Source: Roseovarius sp. W115 (GTDB taxonomy: Bacteria; Pseudomonadota; Alphaproteobacteria; Rhodobacterales; Rhodobacteraceae). Taken from it: a DNA stretch of 64,000 nt. How positions within the stretch are numbered: position 1 is the first letter of the stretch; every line of letters begins with the position of its first letter. The notes below the pieces were generated by a model that saw only the letters and a program-made list of their open reading frames with translations, did not search any database and was not told where the DNA came from. Location of the stretch: NCBI RefSeq assembly GCF_032842945.2, contig NZ_CP146606.1:3414501-3478500 (forward strand). The letters run 5' to 3'. Shown piece after piece: positions 34,414 through 44,435 of the stretch. The position numbers and the translations under genes are program-made.

Positions 34414-37400
34414 TCAGCTACAACCGCTCGTCGAGCCACATGTATTACACTTCATACATGTCCCATTCCGCACCAGCGTGTAGTTTCCGCATTCGCCGCA
34501 AGGATCCCCTTCGTAGCCTTGCATCTTGGCCTTGGTGGCCGCGTCCATGGTGGTGGCGGTGGTGGTGACAGACGCGCTCACGGCAACGGCGGCCTCTGCC
34601 GTTTCCGGCACGAGCGTTTGCAGCGCCACTTCAGGGTCGGCTCCGGCCAGCGCTGTGGCCCCGATGGATTGACCGCCGTTGAGCACGACAAGCTCTTGAG
34701 GCAGACGCTTGCGCAGGTAGCCGGTGGAGCTGATCTGCTTGAGCACCTCCAGAGAGTTCGTCGCAGCTTCGCCTGACATCTCCTTGATATTGCTCACACC
34801 TTCTTCTTCGCCACGCCCAAGGTCATCAAAGGATGCGCCCTCGGGTTTGACATGGGCCAGGTCGGTGCGATCCAGATAGCTCACCGCCAGTTCGCGGAAG
34901 ATATAGTCGAGGATCGAGGTGGCATTCTTGATGCTGTCATTGCCCTGCACCATGCCCGCCGGCTCGAATTTGGTGAAGGTGAAGGCATCCACGAATTCCT
35001 CAAGCGGCACACCGTATTGCAGGCCAACCGAGACCGCGATGGCGAAGTTGTTCATCATCGCCCGAAAGCCCGCGCCCTCTTTGTGCATATCGATGAAGAT
35101 CTCGCCAAGCTGGCCATCCTCATACTCGCCTGTGCGCAGATACACCTTGTGCCCGCCCACGGTCGCCTTTTGAGTATAGCCCTTGCGCCGCTCCGGCATT
35201 TTCTCACGGTGCGATTTGACGATTTCCTTGACGATCACCTTCTCGACGATCTTCTCGGCCAGAACCTGTGCCTTTTCCTGCGGGGTGCCGGATTCCAGCA
35301 CCTCCGCGGCGTCATCATCATCCTCAACCAAAGCCGCCGCCAAAGGCTGGCTCAGTTTGGAGCCGTCACGATAAAGCGCGTTGGCTTTGACCCCCATCTG
35401 CCAGCTGCGCTCATAGGCTTCCTGGCAATCCTCGATGGTGGCGTCGTTGGGCATATTGATCGTCTTGGAAATCGCGCCCGAGATGAAGGACTGTGCCGCC
35501 GCCATCATGTCGATGTGTGAGTTTACCGACAGGAAGCGCTTGCCCTTCTTGCCACAGGGGTTGGCACAATCGAACACATGGTAGTGGTCTTTGCTCAGAT
35601 GTGGCGCCCCTTCGAGCGTCATGGTCCCGCAGACATGGTCATTTGCGGCCTCGATGTCGGCCTTTGAATAGCCCAGGCTCGCCAGAAGATCGAAGGTGGG
35701 ATCATTCAGCTTTTCTGCCGGAATGCCCAGCACGTTTTGGCAGAATTCTTCGCCCAACGTCCACTGGTTGAATACGAACCGAATGTCAAAAGCGCTGCCC
35801 ACGGCGGCGTCGATCTTGGCCAGCTCATTGGGACCAAAGCCATGGCCGGTGAGAGACGTGTGGTTCACGCCCGGCGCGTTGCCGATGGTGCCGTGTCCGA
35901 CGGCATAGGCCACAATTTCTTCGATCTGCGCGCTGCCATAGCCCAGCTTTTCAAGGGCTGCAGGTACAGACTGGTTGATGATCTTGAAGTAGCCACCGCC
36001 CGCGAGCTTCTTGAACTTAACCAGAGCAAAGTCCGGCTCAATCCCCGTGGTGTCGCAATCCATCACCAGACCGATGGTGCCTGTGGGGGCGATCACGGTG
36101 GCTTGTGCGTTGCGGTAGCCGTGCTTTTCACCGAGCTTCAGCGCCTCATCCCAGCTAGCCATGGCCAGATCCGCCAAACGATTGTCGGGGCAGTTGGCCA
36201 GATCGAGCGGAACTGGCTTCACAGCGAGCTCCTCATAGCCTTCCGTGGCGCCATAGGCCGCATTGCGGTGGTTGCGCATCACGCGCAGCATGTGATCCTT
36301 GTTGCGCTTATAGCCTGCAAACGGGCCAAGCTCTTTTGCGATTTCCGCCGAGGTGGCGTAGGACACGCCGGTCATCACCGCAGTCAGTGCCCCGCAAAGC
36401 GCACGACCTTCGTCACTATCATAGCCAAGGCCCATATTCATCAGAAGGCCGCCGATATTGGCGTAGCCGAGACCCAAAGTGCGGAACTCGTAGGACAGTT
36501 GCGCGATTTCTTTGGACGGGAACTGCGCCATCATCACCGAGATTTCCAGGGTCAGAGTCCAGAGCCGTGTGGCATGCACATAGGATTCCGCGTCAAATGT
36601 TTCGCCATCGTAGAACTGCAACAGGTTCATAGACGCAAGGTTACAGGCCGTGTCATCGAGGAACATGTATTCCGAGCACGGGTTGGAGCCGCGAATTTGC
36701 CCGTCTTCGGGGCATGTGTGCCAGGCATTGACCGTGTCGTGATACTGAATGCCCGGATCGGCACAGGCCCACGCCGCGTGGCCGACTTTTTCCCAAAGAT
36801 CGCGCGCCTTGATGGTCTTGGCCACCGTGCCATCGGTCCGGTTGGTCAGCTCCCAATCAGCGTCTTTCTTAACCGCATAGAGGAAAGCATCGGTAACGCG
36901 GATCGAGTTGTTGGAGTTTTGCCCCGATACGGAGGCGTATGCTTCACTATCCCAGTCCGTATCGTATGTGGGGAACTCAATGCTGTCGTAACCTTGCCGT
37001 GCATAGTCGAGCACACGCTTGACATATGTCTCTGGAATGGCAGACTTTTTTGCGCCGCGAATAGCTGTTTTCAGGCTCTCGTTCTTTGCTGGATCGACCG
37101 CATCTTCGGTGCTGCCGTCCCATGTGCGAATGGCTGAGAAGATCTCATTGAGCTTTTGCTCATGCATCTTGGAGCCTGCAACGATGGACGCCACTTTCTG
37201 CTCTTCAATGACTTTCCAATTGATGAAGTCCTCGACATCCGGGTGATCCACATCACAGATCACCATCTTGGCCGCGCGACGTGTGGTCCCGCCGGATTTG
37301 ATCGCACCCGCCGCCCGGTCGCCGATTTTCAGAAAGCCCATCAGACCCGAGGATTTGCCACCACCTGAGAGCGGCTCATCCGCGCCGCGCAGCGACGAGA

Positions 37401-38082
37401 AGTTGGTGCCTGTGCCGGAGCCGTACTTAAAGAGACGCGCCTCACGCACCCAAAGGTCCATGATGCCGCCATCGCCCACAAGGTCGTCGGCCACAGACTG
37501 AATAAAGCAGGCATGCGGCTGCGGGTGTTCATAAGCGCTGGTCGACTTGGTCAACTCACCGGTCTTGTAATCCACATAGTGGTGACCCTGCCCCGGTCCG
37601 TCGATGCCATAAGCCCAATGCAGACCCGTGTTGAACCATTGCGGGCTGTTGGGTGCCGCCATCTGACGGGCCAGCATGTGGCGCATTTCATCGAAATAGG
37701 CACGCGCGTCTTTCTCGTCAGAGAAGTAACCGCCTTTCCAGCCCCAGTAGGCCCACGCCCCTGCAAGGCGATCAAACACCTGCTTGGCGCTGGTTTCACC
37801 CGTTTTCGGCGTATCCTCCGCTGCGGGGGCCGAGCGCCACAGGAACTCCGGCACGCCCTCTTCTTCCACTTTTTTCAGATCGGTGGGCACGCCTGCCTTG
37901 CGAAAATATTTCTGCGCGATCACATCGCTCGCCACCTGGCTCCAACTCGCCGGGACTTCAACGTCATCCAGCTTGAATACTGTTGTTCCATCTGGATTCC
38001 GGATCTCCGAGCTTGTTTCGACAAACTCAATATCCGCGTATGCGTCTTTGCCTGCTTTGGTAAATTTGCGATCGATCTTCAT
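34414..38082 (-). CDS. nrdJ: Adenosylcobalamin-dependent (class II) ribonucleoside-diphosphate reductase
   Basis: The 1222-aa class II reductase makes deoxynucleotides without oxygen-dependent radical generation. Recognisable are the N-terminal domain (YFRKAGVP), the substrate/allosteric core ([69 protein letters not shown]) and a TSCPD-like region near 1070-1130. The C-terminus is a zinc-ribbon-like tail with CGECG and [14 protein letters not shown]. Length is normal for the large NrdJ form. A candidate NrdR box lies upstream. Confidence 0.95.
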   Translation of the reverse strand: MKIDRKFTKAGKDAYADIEFVETSSEIRNPDGTTVFKLDDVEVPASWSQVASDVIAQKYFRKAGVPTDLKKVEEEGVPEFLWRSAPAAEDTPKTGETSAKQVFDRLAGAWAYWGWKGGYFSDEKDARAYFDEMRHMLARQMAAPNSPQWFNTGLHWAYGIDGPGQGHHYVDYKTGELTKSTSAYEHPQPHACFIQSVADDLVGDGGIMDLWVREARLFKYGSGTGTNFSSLRGADEPLSGGGKSSGLMGFLKIGDRAAGAIKSGGTTRRAAKMVICDVDHPDVEDFINWKVIEEQKVASIVAGSKMHEQKLNEIFSAIRTWDGSTEDAVDPAKNESLKTAIRGAKKSAIPETYVKRVLDYARQGYDSIEFPTYDTDWDSEAYASVSGQNSNNSIRVTDAFLYAVKKDADWELTNRTDGTVAKTIKARDLWEKVGHAAWACADPGIQYHDTVNAWHTCPEDGQIRGSNPCSEYMFLDDTACNLASMNLLQFYDGETFDAESYVHATRLWTLTLEISVMMAQFPSKEIAQLSYEFRTLGLGYANIGGLLMNMGLGYDSDEGRALCGALTAVMTGVSYATSAEIAKELGPFAGYKRNKDHMLRVMRNHRNAAYGATEGYEELAVKPVPLDLANCPDNRLADLAMASWDEALKLGEKHGYRNAQATVIAPTGTIGLVMDCDTTGIEPDFALVKFKKLAGGGYFKIINQSVPAALEKLGYGSAQIEEIVAYAVGHGTIGNAPGVNHTSLTGHGFGPNELAKIDAAVGSAFDIRFVFNQWTLGEEFCQNVLGIPAEKLNDPTFDLLASLGYSKADIEAANDHVCGTMTLEGAPHLSKDHYHVFDCANPCGKKGKRFLSVNSHIDMMAAAQSFISGAISKTINMPNDATIEDCQEAYERSWQMGVKANALYRDGSKLSQPLAAALVEDDDDAAEVLESGTPQEKAQVLAEKIVEKVIVKEIVKSHREKMPERRKGYTQKATVGGHKVYLRTGEYEDGQLGEIFIDMHKEGAGFRAMMNNFAIAVSVGLQYGVPLEEFVDAFTFTKFEPAGMVQGNDSIKNATSILDYIFRELAVSYLDRTDLAHVKPEGASFDDLGRGEEEGVSNIKEMSGEAATNSLEVLKQISSTGYLRKRLPQELVVLNGGQSIGATALAGADPEVALQTLVPETAEAAVAVSASVTTTATTMDAATKAKMQGYEGDPCGECGNYTLVRNGTCMKCNTCGSTSGCS

Positions 38083-38631
38083 CAGCTGCGCCCCGTAGCC
38101 AAATTGTGTCTAACCTGCCCCCTCTTTAGGGCGTGCCAGTCGGTGGAAACCAAGAACCACACATCCCGGCAGGCCATTGCACCAATGCGCATACAGCCGT
38201 AGTCCCCGGGTTATCCGAAGGTATAATTGGGTGTGTGTCCCTGCCTTGCCTCGCACCACTATATCTTGTGGCTTGTCGACCAGCTCACACAAAGTGACGT
38301 ATGTGACCATAGCAGGTCAACGGATTTTTTTGGCCAATTTGCAAAAATTTCATATTGACTGGGGTTTTCCACAGATCGGGATTTTACAGCAAGTGATTCA
38401 CGAAGCTGTGATAACCACAAAGTCAGTTCCGCTCCCGCCCATAAAAAGCTCTTTAGCCACGACGGCTTATCGTGGCAAACGAACGCAAAGCATCACCACA
38501 TGTTCTGCTCACCAAGCACTGGGTATTCACTTGGATGTATTTTTATCGAGACGCAGTCCCACTTCCAAATACAGAGAACCGCTGCAAACAAGCCACAGAG
38601 GAAGAGACAGAGAATCGCATTTTTAGGAGGA
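38083..38631. other. nrdJ upstream region
   Basis: No gene in these 549 nt. The part nearest nrdJ holds a candidate NrdR box and a second, looser palindrome (CACA-N10-TGTG, 38288-38305). I could not recognise a cobalamin riboswitch; the expected B12-box sequence was not found. Confidence 0.55.
38256..38271. promoter_or_regulatory. Candidate NrdR box
   Basis: CCACTATATCTTGTGG is a 16-nt near-palindrome (minus strand CCACAAGATATAGTGG) resembling the NrdR box consensus ACAC-N8-GTGT with TATA core. It lies about 175 nt before nrdJ. NrdR represses ribonucleotide reductase genes, normally through two boxes about 31 nt apart; the second here is imperfect. Confidence 0.5.
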
Positions 38632-38708
38632 TGGTCGGGGCGGCAGGATTCGAACCTACGACCCCCTGTACCCAAAACAGGTGCGCTACCAGACTGCGCC
38701 ACGCCCCG
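38632..38708 (-). tRNA. tRNA-Pro (TGG)
   Basis: Minus-strand tRNA of 77 nt with encoded CCA (38632-38634). Acceptor CGGGGCG pairs with CGCCCCG, the D-loop is AGTCTGGTAGCGC, the anticodon stem-loop CCTGT-TTTGGGT-ACAGG gives anticodon TGG, and the T-arm loop is GGTTCGAATCC. It reads CCA and other CCN codons. Confidence 0.96.
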
Positions 38709-38785
38709 GACCGTGCCTCCCTCTAGCGAGGTTTATTCGGTTTGAAAAGGCCCAGTGAACACGGAATGGAAAAAATTGTGCTGCT

Positions 38786-39277
38786 TCACGACCCGCAGGG
38801 CCATTTCGCCTTTGCGTTAGCTATAGCGGGGTGCCGCAATTCTGTGCCCTGAGTGATTCCAAATGCGCGCGCCAAACCGCCGTTCACCTCAAGCACATAT
38901 TGGATCATATCCCCGCCAAAAATGCTTTCTTCACTCAGCGGAACAGCCTCGTGGTGCACATGCTGAACAACGCCCATGGCATCGACAAAGATCATGTCCA
39001 ATGGAATGAGCGTGTTGCGCATCCAGAAACTGACCTCATCTGGTTTGTCATAAACAAAGAGCATCCCCGCACTTGGCGGCAAAGAGTCTCGATGCATCAA
39101 TCCCTGGCCGCGCTCGGAGGGATCGTCGGCCACTTCAACGGTGAACTGCGCCTGCCCCCAATCCCCGCGGAGTTGCACAAGATCTTCGCGGCACGCCTCT
39201 GCCAATGCCGAAACGGGTGCTAAAAACAGCAGTATTGATGTTAGGAGTCTTTTGACTGCTTTACCGCGGTTTCCCAT
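38786..39277 (-). CDS. Secreted DUF192 protein
   Basis: The 163-aa protein starts at the ATG at 39277, which has GGAGG 7 nt upstream; an upstream TTG is less likely. A signal peptide ends near VSALAEA. The DUF192 signature is clear (DDPSERGQGLMHRDSLP, GMLFVYD, FWMRNTLIPLDMIFVDA, VLEVNGG). Function in the periplasm is unknown. Its start lies inside the 3' end of the cold-shock gene, so the two are co-transcribed. Confidence 0.88.
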   Translation of the reverse strand: MGNRGKAVKRLLTSILLFLAPVSALAEACREDLVQLRGDWGQAQFTVEVADDPSERGQGLMHRDSLPPSAGMLFVYDKPDEVSFWMRNTLIPLDMIFVDAMGVVQHVHHEAVPLSEESIFGGDMIQYVLEVNGGLARAFGITQGTELRHPAIANAKAKWPCGS

Positions 39278-39798
39278 CCGCAAACCTCCGTGGCCATACG
39301 ACCACGCTTACCTTCGATCACGCGGATTGCAAGCGCTTCACCTGGTTGCAGATCCGCCAGTCCTGAACGGCGCAGCACTTCGACATGTACAAACACGTCC
39401 TCGTCACGACCGAAGGTATTGGCAAACCCAAAGCCTTTGCCTTTATCAAACCACTTCACCCGCGCAGGCTCCAGCGGCGCAGAGCGGATGACTTCTGGGT
39501 CGATATCATCAAGATCGGCCAAGCCAGATGTCTCGATATCCTCGGGGGGCTCGATCTCAAGGACTTCGACGGCCTGCTCGCCGCGTTCTGTCTTTTGCAC
39601 TTCCAGAAGAACACCGGCACGGTCTGCGACAGAACTTTGTCCAAAGTTCCGAAGCACATTCGCATGAAGCAAAATATCTGGGCCGCCTTCATCCGCGAGG
39701 ACAAAGCCAAATCCCTTCACAGGATCAAACCATTTCACTCGGCCATGAACCGTGCGCGTTGTTGGAGTGTCTTCAGTCACCGCAGTGGTCCCACCCAA
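39241..39798 (-). CDS. Protein with two cold-shock domains
   Basis: The protein is up to 185 aa and contains two cold-shock (OB-fold) domains: residues about 17-80 (GRVKWFDPVKGFGFV) and about 112-175 (ARVKWFDKGKGFGFA), both with the RNP1 motif. An acidic linker joins them. It likely binds single-stranded RNA/DNA as an RNA chaperone. The start is TTG at 39798 or GTG at 39780; both keep the first domain. The double-CSD form is typical of Rhodobacterales. Confidence 0.88.
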   Translation of the reverse strand: MGGTTAVTEDTPTTRTVHGRVKWFDPVKGFGFVLADEGGPDILLHANVLRNFGQSSVADRAGVLLEVQKTERGEQAVEVLEIEPPEDIETSGLADLDDIDPEVIRSAPLEPARVKWFDKGKGFGFANTFGRDEDVFVHVEVLRRSGLADLQPGEALAIRVIEGKRGRMATEVCGWETAVKQSKDS

Positions 39799-39900
39799 GT
39801 TCGAGGCCTAAATCTAATCTACTTTCAAAAGGGGCGAAAGGGGATTTCGCGCATAAATATACTTGCATTCCAGAGTGTTGCATTTGGCGTAACGTCAACG

Positions 39901-40506
39901 TCATGGATTGAGCCTCTCAATATTCCAGGAATCTGCGTCCGACTCACGACGCCAGACAAAGCGATCATGCAGACGAAATGCTCCATCGGCCCAAAACTCG
40001 ATTTCCACCGGTGTGATTTTAAATCCGCCCCAAAAAGGCGGACGATCAGGGTTGGCACCTTTTAAGGCCGTGATCTTGGCGACCTCTGCCATGAGGTGTG
40101 CGCGTGACGAAAGCGATTCTGACTGCCGTGACGCCCACGCCCCCAAACGGCTTTTGAGGGATCGCGAGGCATAATATTCATCTGCCTCAGGGCCTTCTTC
40201 TTTTGTTACGGTGCCGCGAACCCGGATCTGACGGCGCAAAGACTTCCAATGCAACACGAGAGCCGCCTTGCCGCAGGTCTCAATTTCGCGCCCCTTTGCG
40301 CTTGCGTAATTTGTATAGAACCAGAACGCATCGTTCGAAATGTCCTTAAGCAACACCATGCGCACATTGGGCAATCCCGTCTCATCAACGGTCGCCAAGG
40401 CCATCGCGTTAGGATCATTGATCTCGCTGGCCTCTGCTTCGGACAACCACGCACGGGCCAGAGCAAACGGATCATCTCCGGCAAACTTCCCGTCTCTCTC
40501 GCTCAT
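39901..40506 (-). CDS. pdxH: Pyridoxamine/pyridoxine 5'-phosphate oxidase
   Basis: This 201-aa FMN enzyme performs the last step of PLP synthesis and salvage. Family segments are [52 protein letters not shown] and the C-terminal [17 protein letters not shown]. Length is standard. It ends 102 nt downstream of the cold-shock gene start, on the same strand. Confidence 0.94.
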   Translation of the reverse strand: MSERDGKFAGDDPFALARAWLSEAEASEINDPNAMALATVDETGLPNVRMVLLKDISNDAFWFYTNYASAKGREIETCGKAALVLHWKSLRRQIRVRGTVTKEEGPEADEYYASRSLKSRLGAWASRQSESLSSRAHLMAEVAKITALKGANPDRPPFWGGFKITPVEIEFWADGAFRLHDRFVWRRESDADSWNIERLNP

Positions 40507-40679
40507 GTAACTGTCCCTTAGTCCCAGACTCGTTAACCTAAACTGTCCCGTCTATCTGACGTTGCAAATCCACATGCGTGTCAACCTGTCCAAACGAGGT
40601 ACACCGTCTGGCTCTTGATGCTGCGGGTTTGATCGCCTAAAGCAACTATACACTAAAAAACACGGGCCGGGGGTATGAT

Positions 40680-41486
40680 ATGTCGAACTCTTTGATGGCA
40701 GGCAAACGCGGGCTGATTATGGGCCTTGCCAATGACAAGTCCATCGCATGGGGCATTGCCAAGGCCTGTGCAGAACAGGGCGCCGAATTAGCCTTTTCTT
40801 ATCAAGGAGATGCCCTGAAAAAGCGTGTCTCGCCTCTGGCTGAGCAACTGGGGTCTGACATCGTTCTGCCCTGTGACGTGAGCGACCCGGCCTCAATCGA
40901 TGAACTTTTCTCTGGTTTGCAAAATCGCTGGGATAATCTCGATTTCGTCGTTCATGCCATCGGGTTTTCCGACAAGAACGAGCTGCGCGGCCGCTATGTC
41001 GACACAAGCCGCGACAATTTCATGATGACAATGGACATCTCGGTCTATTCCTTTACGGCCGTGGCACAGCGCGCCGAGAAGATGATGAACAATGGCGGCG
41101 CGATGCTGACGCTGACCTACTATGGCGCAGAGCAGGTCATGCCGCATTACAATGTGATGGGCGTGGCCAAAGCCGCTCTTGAAGCGTCCGTCAAATATCT
41201 GGCCGAAGATCTGGGCAAGGACGGGATCCGCGTCAATGCCATCAGCGCGGGTCCGATCAAAACGCTTGCCGCATCTGGTATTGGCGATTTCCGCTACATC
41301 CTCAAATGGAATGAGCTGAACTCTCCCCTGCGACGCAATGTGTCCATAGGCGATGTCGGCAAATCAGCGCTTTACCTACTCTCTGACTTGGGCAGCGGTG
41401 TCACAGGTGAAAACCTGCATGTGGATGCAGGCTATCACGTGGTCGGAATGAAGGCGGTGGACGCACCAGACATCGACAAGACGTAA
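40680..41486 (+). CDS. fabI: Enoyl-ACP reductase (NADH), FabI
   Basis: The 268-aa SDR-fold enzyme completes each cycle of fatty-acid elongation. The divergent FabI cofactor loop (GLANDKSIAWGIAKA), the Y-x6-K pair in PHYNVMGVAKAALE, and AGPIKTLAASGI identify it. It is the triclosan-target type. Divergent from pdxH with a 173-nt promoter region between them. Confidence 0.95.
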   Translation: MSNSLMAGKRGLIMGLANDKSIAWGIAKACAEQGAELAFSYQGDALKKRVSPLAEQLGSDIVLPCDVSDPASIDELFSGLQNRWDNLDFVVHAIGFSDKNELRGRYVDTSRDNFMMTMDISVYSFTAVAQRAEKMMNNGGAMLTLTYYGAEQVMPHYNVMGVAKAALEASVKYLAEDLGKDGIRVNAISAGPIKTLAASGIGDFRYILKWNELNSPLRRNVSIGDVGKSALYLLSDLGSGVTGENLHVDAGYHVVGMKAVDAPDIDKT

Positions 41487-41501
41487 GGATTGCGGCTCCC
41501 A

Positions 41502-42065
41502 ATGCGACTCGCAACACTCTTGCTCGTCATGGCTGCTATGCCGCTGCGCGCGCAAGAACTTTGCGGCGCTGACCCCGAAACACTGAGCAAGCATATCGCT
41601 GGAACATGGATGTCAGAAGTTGTGGCATCACGGGTCCATGTGGCCGGTGTCAAAGAACACGGGCCAAGCGGACATGTCGAAGCGATCACGTTTCAATTCA
41701 CACCCTCTGGAGAAGGGCAGATGGCGATTAAAAACCAACCACTGGATGCCATGATTCAAGAGCCCGGCGGGTTGGCAATGCTTGGCAAGCCAGATCATCT
41801 AAGCGCGTTTGCCGCCGCTTCAGACTTCGCCACACCAGAAGAAAAGGCGCCGCACAAAGACTGCGACATTCGCTTTGTTCCACAAATCTCGGCCAACAAA
41901 CCCGCAAACGACAGTGCTGAAGTCGCTAAAAACGAGGTAGAACTGATACTTCTGGCACCAGAATTGATGGCAGGCGCTCAAGTGGTTACGCTGGAAATTG
42001 AGGGGGTAGAGACAAAGATCGTCTCTGCACTTCTTTTGCGGCGCGACAAAGGAGCCTTGCAATGA
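41502..42065 (+). CDS. Secreted hypothetical protein
   Basis: The 187-aa protein has a signal peptide (LATLLLVMAAMPLRAQE) and four or so cysteines in the mature part. No family recognised. The ATG at 41502 is preferred over an upstream TTG. It lies 15 nt after fabI and overlaps the LysE gene by 4 nt, so the three are probably one transcript. Periplasmic location inferred. Confidence 0.7.
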   Translation: MRLATLLLVMAAMPLRAQELCGADPETLSKHIAGTWMSEVVASRVHVAGVKEHGPSGHVEAITFQFTPSGEGQMAIKNQPLDAMIQEPGGLAMLGKPDHLSAFAAASDFATPEEKAPHKDCDIRFVPQISANKPANDSAEVAKNEVELILLAPELMAGAQVVTLEIEGVETKIVSALLLRRDKGALQ

Positions 42066-42664
42066 CACTTACGCATCTGATCGCCTTCAACTTGACCCTG
42101 CTGGCCGCCATGGCCGCGCCAGGACCGGCCTTTCTATTTGCGATCAAACAGGCCGTTTCTGGTGGATTTTGGACAGGCGTTGCGACTGGGGCCGGTCTTG
42201 GGCTAGTTGCGGCGGCCTGGACCGGTGCCGCGCTCTTGGGCCTTGATGTGATCTTCCGGCTTTTCCCGTTCATCTACACGGCTCTTAAGATCGGCGGCGC
42301 GCTCTATCTGATGTACCTCGCTTGGTCGATCTGGAAGAGCGCCAAGGAACCGCTTTCTGAAGCTGCGCAGCCGGGGGCCAAGGCCTTCTGGGGTGGGGTT
42401 CTGGTCAATCTGGCAAACCCCAAGTCGGTGCTCTTCGCCGCCTCAGTCCTGATCGTGATCTTCCCCGAAGGATTAAGTCTGGCTGAGAAAGGCTTGATTG
42501 TTCTCAATCATTTCTGTGTCGAACTTGTCGTCTATGCTCTTATGGCCGCCGCACTGGCCTCACCCCCTGCACGTGCGGGCTACCTGCGGCTGAAACCAAT
42601 CTTTGATCGTATCGCTGCCCTGGTGCTCGGCGCACTCGGCTTGCGACTTTTATTGAATCGATAA
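42062..42664 (+). CDS. LysE/RhtB-family exporter
   Basis: The 200-aa protein has six predicted helices. The N-terminal MAAPGPAFLFAIKQAVSGG and GGVLVNLANPKSVLFAA motifs are diagnostic of LysE/RhtB amino-acid exporters. The exported compound is not known. Start overlaps the preceding stop. Confidence 0.88.
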   Translation: MTLTHLIAFNLTLLAAMAAPGPAFLFAIKQAVSGGFWTGVATGAGLGLVAAAWTGAALLGLDVIFRLFPFIYTALKIGGALYLMYLAWSIWKSAKEPLSEAAQPGAKAFWGGVLVNLANPKSVLFAASVLIVIFPEGLSLAEKGLIVLNHFCVELVVYALMAAALASPPARAGYLRLKPIFDRIAALVLGALGLRLLLNR

Positions 42665-42682
42665 CTCAAAAGGACGGCTGCC

Positions 42683-43180
42683 ATGACCGACCGCCTGCCC
42701 CATGAAAAAGGCTTTCACGTCAGCTGGGATCAGCTACACCGAGATGCGCGCGCGCTGGCCTGGCGTTTGCAGGGCGAAGCTCCGGAAGACGGCTGGCGTG
42801 CCATTGTGGCGATCACGCGGGGCGGCATGGCCCCGGCGATGATCATTGCGCGCGAGCTTGATGTGCGCGCCGTCGATACGATCAGCGTGAAATCCTATGA
42901 CCATCAAACTCAAAGCGAGGCGGTGATTCTAAAATCTCCGGACATGGATTTGATGGGCGACGGCGACGGTGTTCTCATTATTGATGACCTGGTCGATACC
43001 GGGCGTACTCTGGAACTGGTCCGCAAACTGCTGCCTGCGGCGCATGTGGCGACGGTCTATGCCAAACCTAAAGGACGTGAGCTGGTGCATACATTCATCA
43101 CCGAAGTGAGCCAGGATACCTGGATTTTCTTTCCATGGGATATGGCCCTGCAATATGTCGAACCCTATCGGGGGGCCTGA
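42683..43180 (+). CDS. gpt: Xanthine phosphoribosyltransferase
   Basis: The 165-aa type I PRTase salvages xanthine/guanine to nucleotides. The PRPP loop is [33 protein letters not shown] near the N-terminus and the C-terminal [14 protein letters not shown] match Gpt of proteobacteria. It is followed after 3 nt by the aminotransferase gene. Confidence 0.93.
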   Translation: MTDRLPHEKGFHVSWDQLHRDARALAWRLQGEAPEDGWRAIVAITRGGMAPAMIIARELDVRAVDTISVKSYDHQTQSEAVILKSPDMDLMGDGDGVLIIDDLVDTGRTLELVRKLLPAAHVATVYAKPKGRELVHTFITEVSQDTWIFFPWDMALQYVEPYRGA

Positions 43181-43183
43181 AAT

Positions 43184-44377
43184 ATGAGCCATCTTTCTCG
43201 CACGCAAACAACCTTTTCGCCCCCAGTAATGGAGGCACGCCGCTGGCTTGACGGCGTGCAGTTTACGCAAGACCGACCTCTTATCAACGTTAGTCAGGCA
43301 GCACCGGTCGACCCGCCCCCTGAGGCTCTGCGGCAGGTGATCGCCGAGGCGGCACTTTATACGCCGGAGGCGCATCTTTATGGCCCTGTTTTAGGTCGCC
43401 CTGATCTACGTGCCGAAGTGGCCAGCCAATGGCGTCGCGCATACGGCGCGGATGTGTCACCCGATCAGGTCGCCATCACCTCTGGCTGCAATCAGGCCTT
43501 TAGCGCGGCGATCACGGCGCTCTGCTCTGAAGGGGATGAGGTTATTCTGCCAACCCCATGGTATTTCAATCATAAAATGTGGTTGGATATGGCCGGAGTT
43601 GGCGCCGTTCCACTGCCCACTGATGCCGCTTTATTGCCCGACCCGGATGAGGCCAAGGCCCTGATCACCGACCGCACGCGCGCCATTGTTCTGGTCACAC
43701 CCAACAATCCCGGCGGCGTGGAATACCCTGCGGATCTTGTCATGGCCATTTTCAAATTGGCGCAAACGCATGGCATTGCGTTGATTGTCGATGAGACCTA
43801 CCGCGACTTTGATGCGCGCACCGGTGCGCCACATGCGCTGTTCCAGGAACCCAATTGGGACCAGACGCTGATTCAGCTTTACTCGTTTTCCAAAGCCTAT
43901 CGCCTGACGGGCCACCGCGTTGGGGCCATGGTGGCCAGCACGCGCCTCTTGGCGGAAGTCGAAAAATTCCTCGACACGGTCACGATCTGCCCCAACCAGC
44001 TTGGCCAGATCGCGGCGCTTTGGGGCATGCAGAACCTTTCTCAATGGCTGGCCGGGGAACGCGACGAAATCCTCGACCGGCGCGCTGCCATTGAGGACAA
44101 CATGCCCAAGCTGGCAGAGGCCGGATGGACCCTCATGGGCTGCGGCGCCTATTTTGCCTATATGCGACACCCGTTTGAAGGGTCTTCCAAGGACCTTGCG
44201 CCAAAGCTGGTGCAAGAGGCCGGTGTGCTCGCCCTGCCCGGCACGATGTTTCAGCCCGAAGGAGACCCAAACGGAGCGCGCCAATTCCGCATTGCTTTCG
44301 CCAATGTGAACCGCACTGAGGTCGGCCTGCTCTTTGATCGTCTAGCCGCACTACGCTGGCCTATTGCCCAAGCCTGA
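43184..44377 (+). CDS. Class I/II PLP aminotransferase
   Basis: The 397-aa fold-type I aminotransferase shows the PLP lysine motif (YSFSKAYRLTGHRVGAM), TPNNPGGVEYP and LIVDETYRDF. The specific amino donor is unknown; it resembles aspartate/aromatic-type enzymes. Tightly linked to gpt by position only. Confidence 0.88.
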   Translation: MSHLSRTQTTFSPPVMEARRWLDGVQFTQDRPLINVSQAAPVDPPPEALRQVIAEAALYTPEAHLYGPVLGRPDLRAEVASQWRRAYGADVSPDQVAITSGCNQAFSAAITALCSEGDEVILPTPWYFNHKMWLDMAGVGAVPLPTDAALLPDPDEAKALITDRTRAIVLVTPNNPGGVEYPADLVMAIFKLAQTHGIALIVDETYRDFDARTGAPHALFQEPNWDQTLIQLYSFSKAYRLTGHRVGAMVASTRLLAEVEKFLDTVTICPNQLGQIAALWGMQNLSQWLAGERDEILDRRAAIEDNMPKLAEAGWTLMGCGAYFAYMRHPFEGSSKDLAPKLVQEAGVLALPGTMFQPEGDPNGARQFRIAFANVNRTEVGLLFDRLAALRWPIAQA

Positions 44378-44435
44378 GAGACCGAATAGATACACGGTCA
44401 ATCTGACGCATGAACCGTCACTGGCGAGGAAGAGC

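Noticed and set aside
35737..37137. Long open frame antisense to nrdJ
   Set aside because: Lies wholly within nrdJ on the opposite strand, with no ribosome-binding site or family motif.
38083..38631. Cobalamin riboswitch before nrdJ
   Set aside because: The region lacks a recognisable B12-box; class II reductase alone is not evidence for one.
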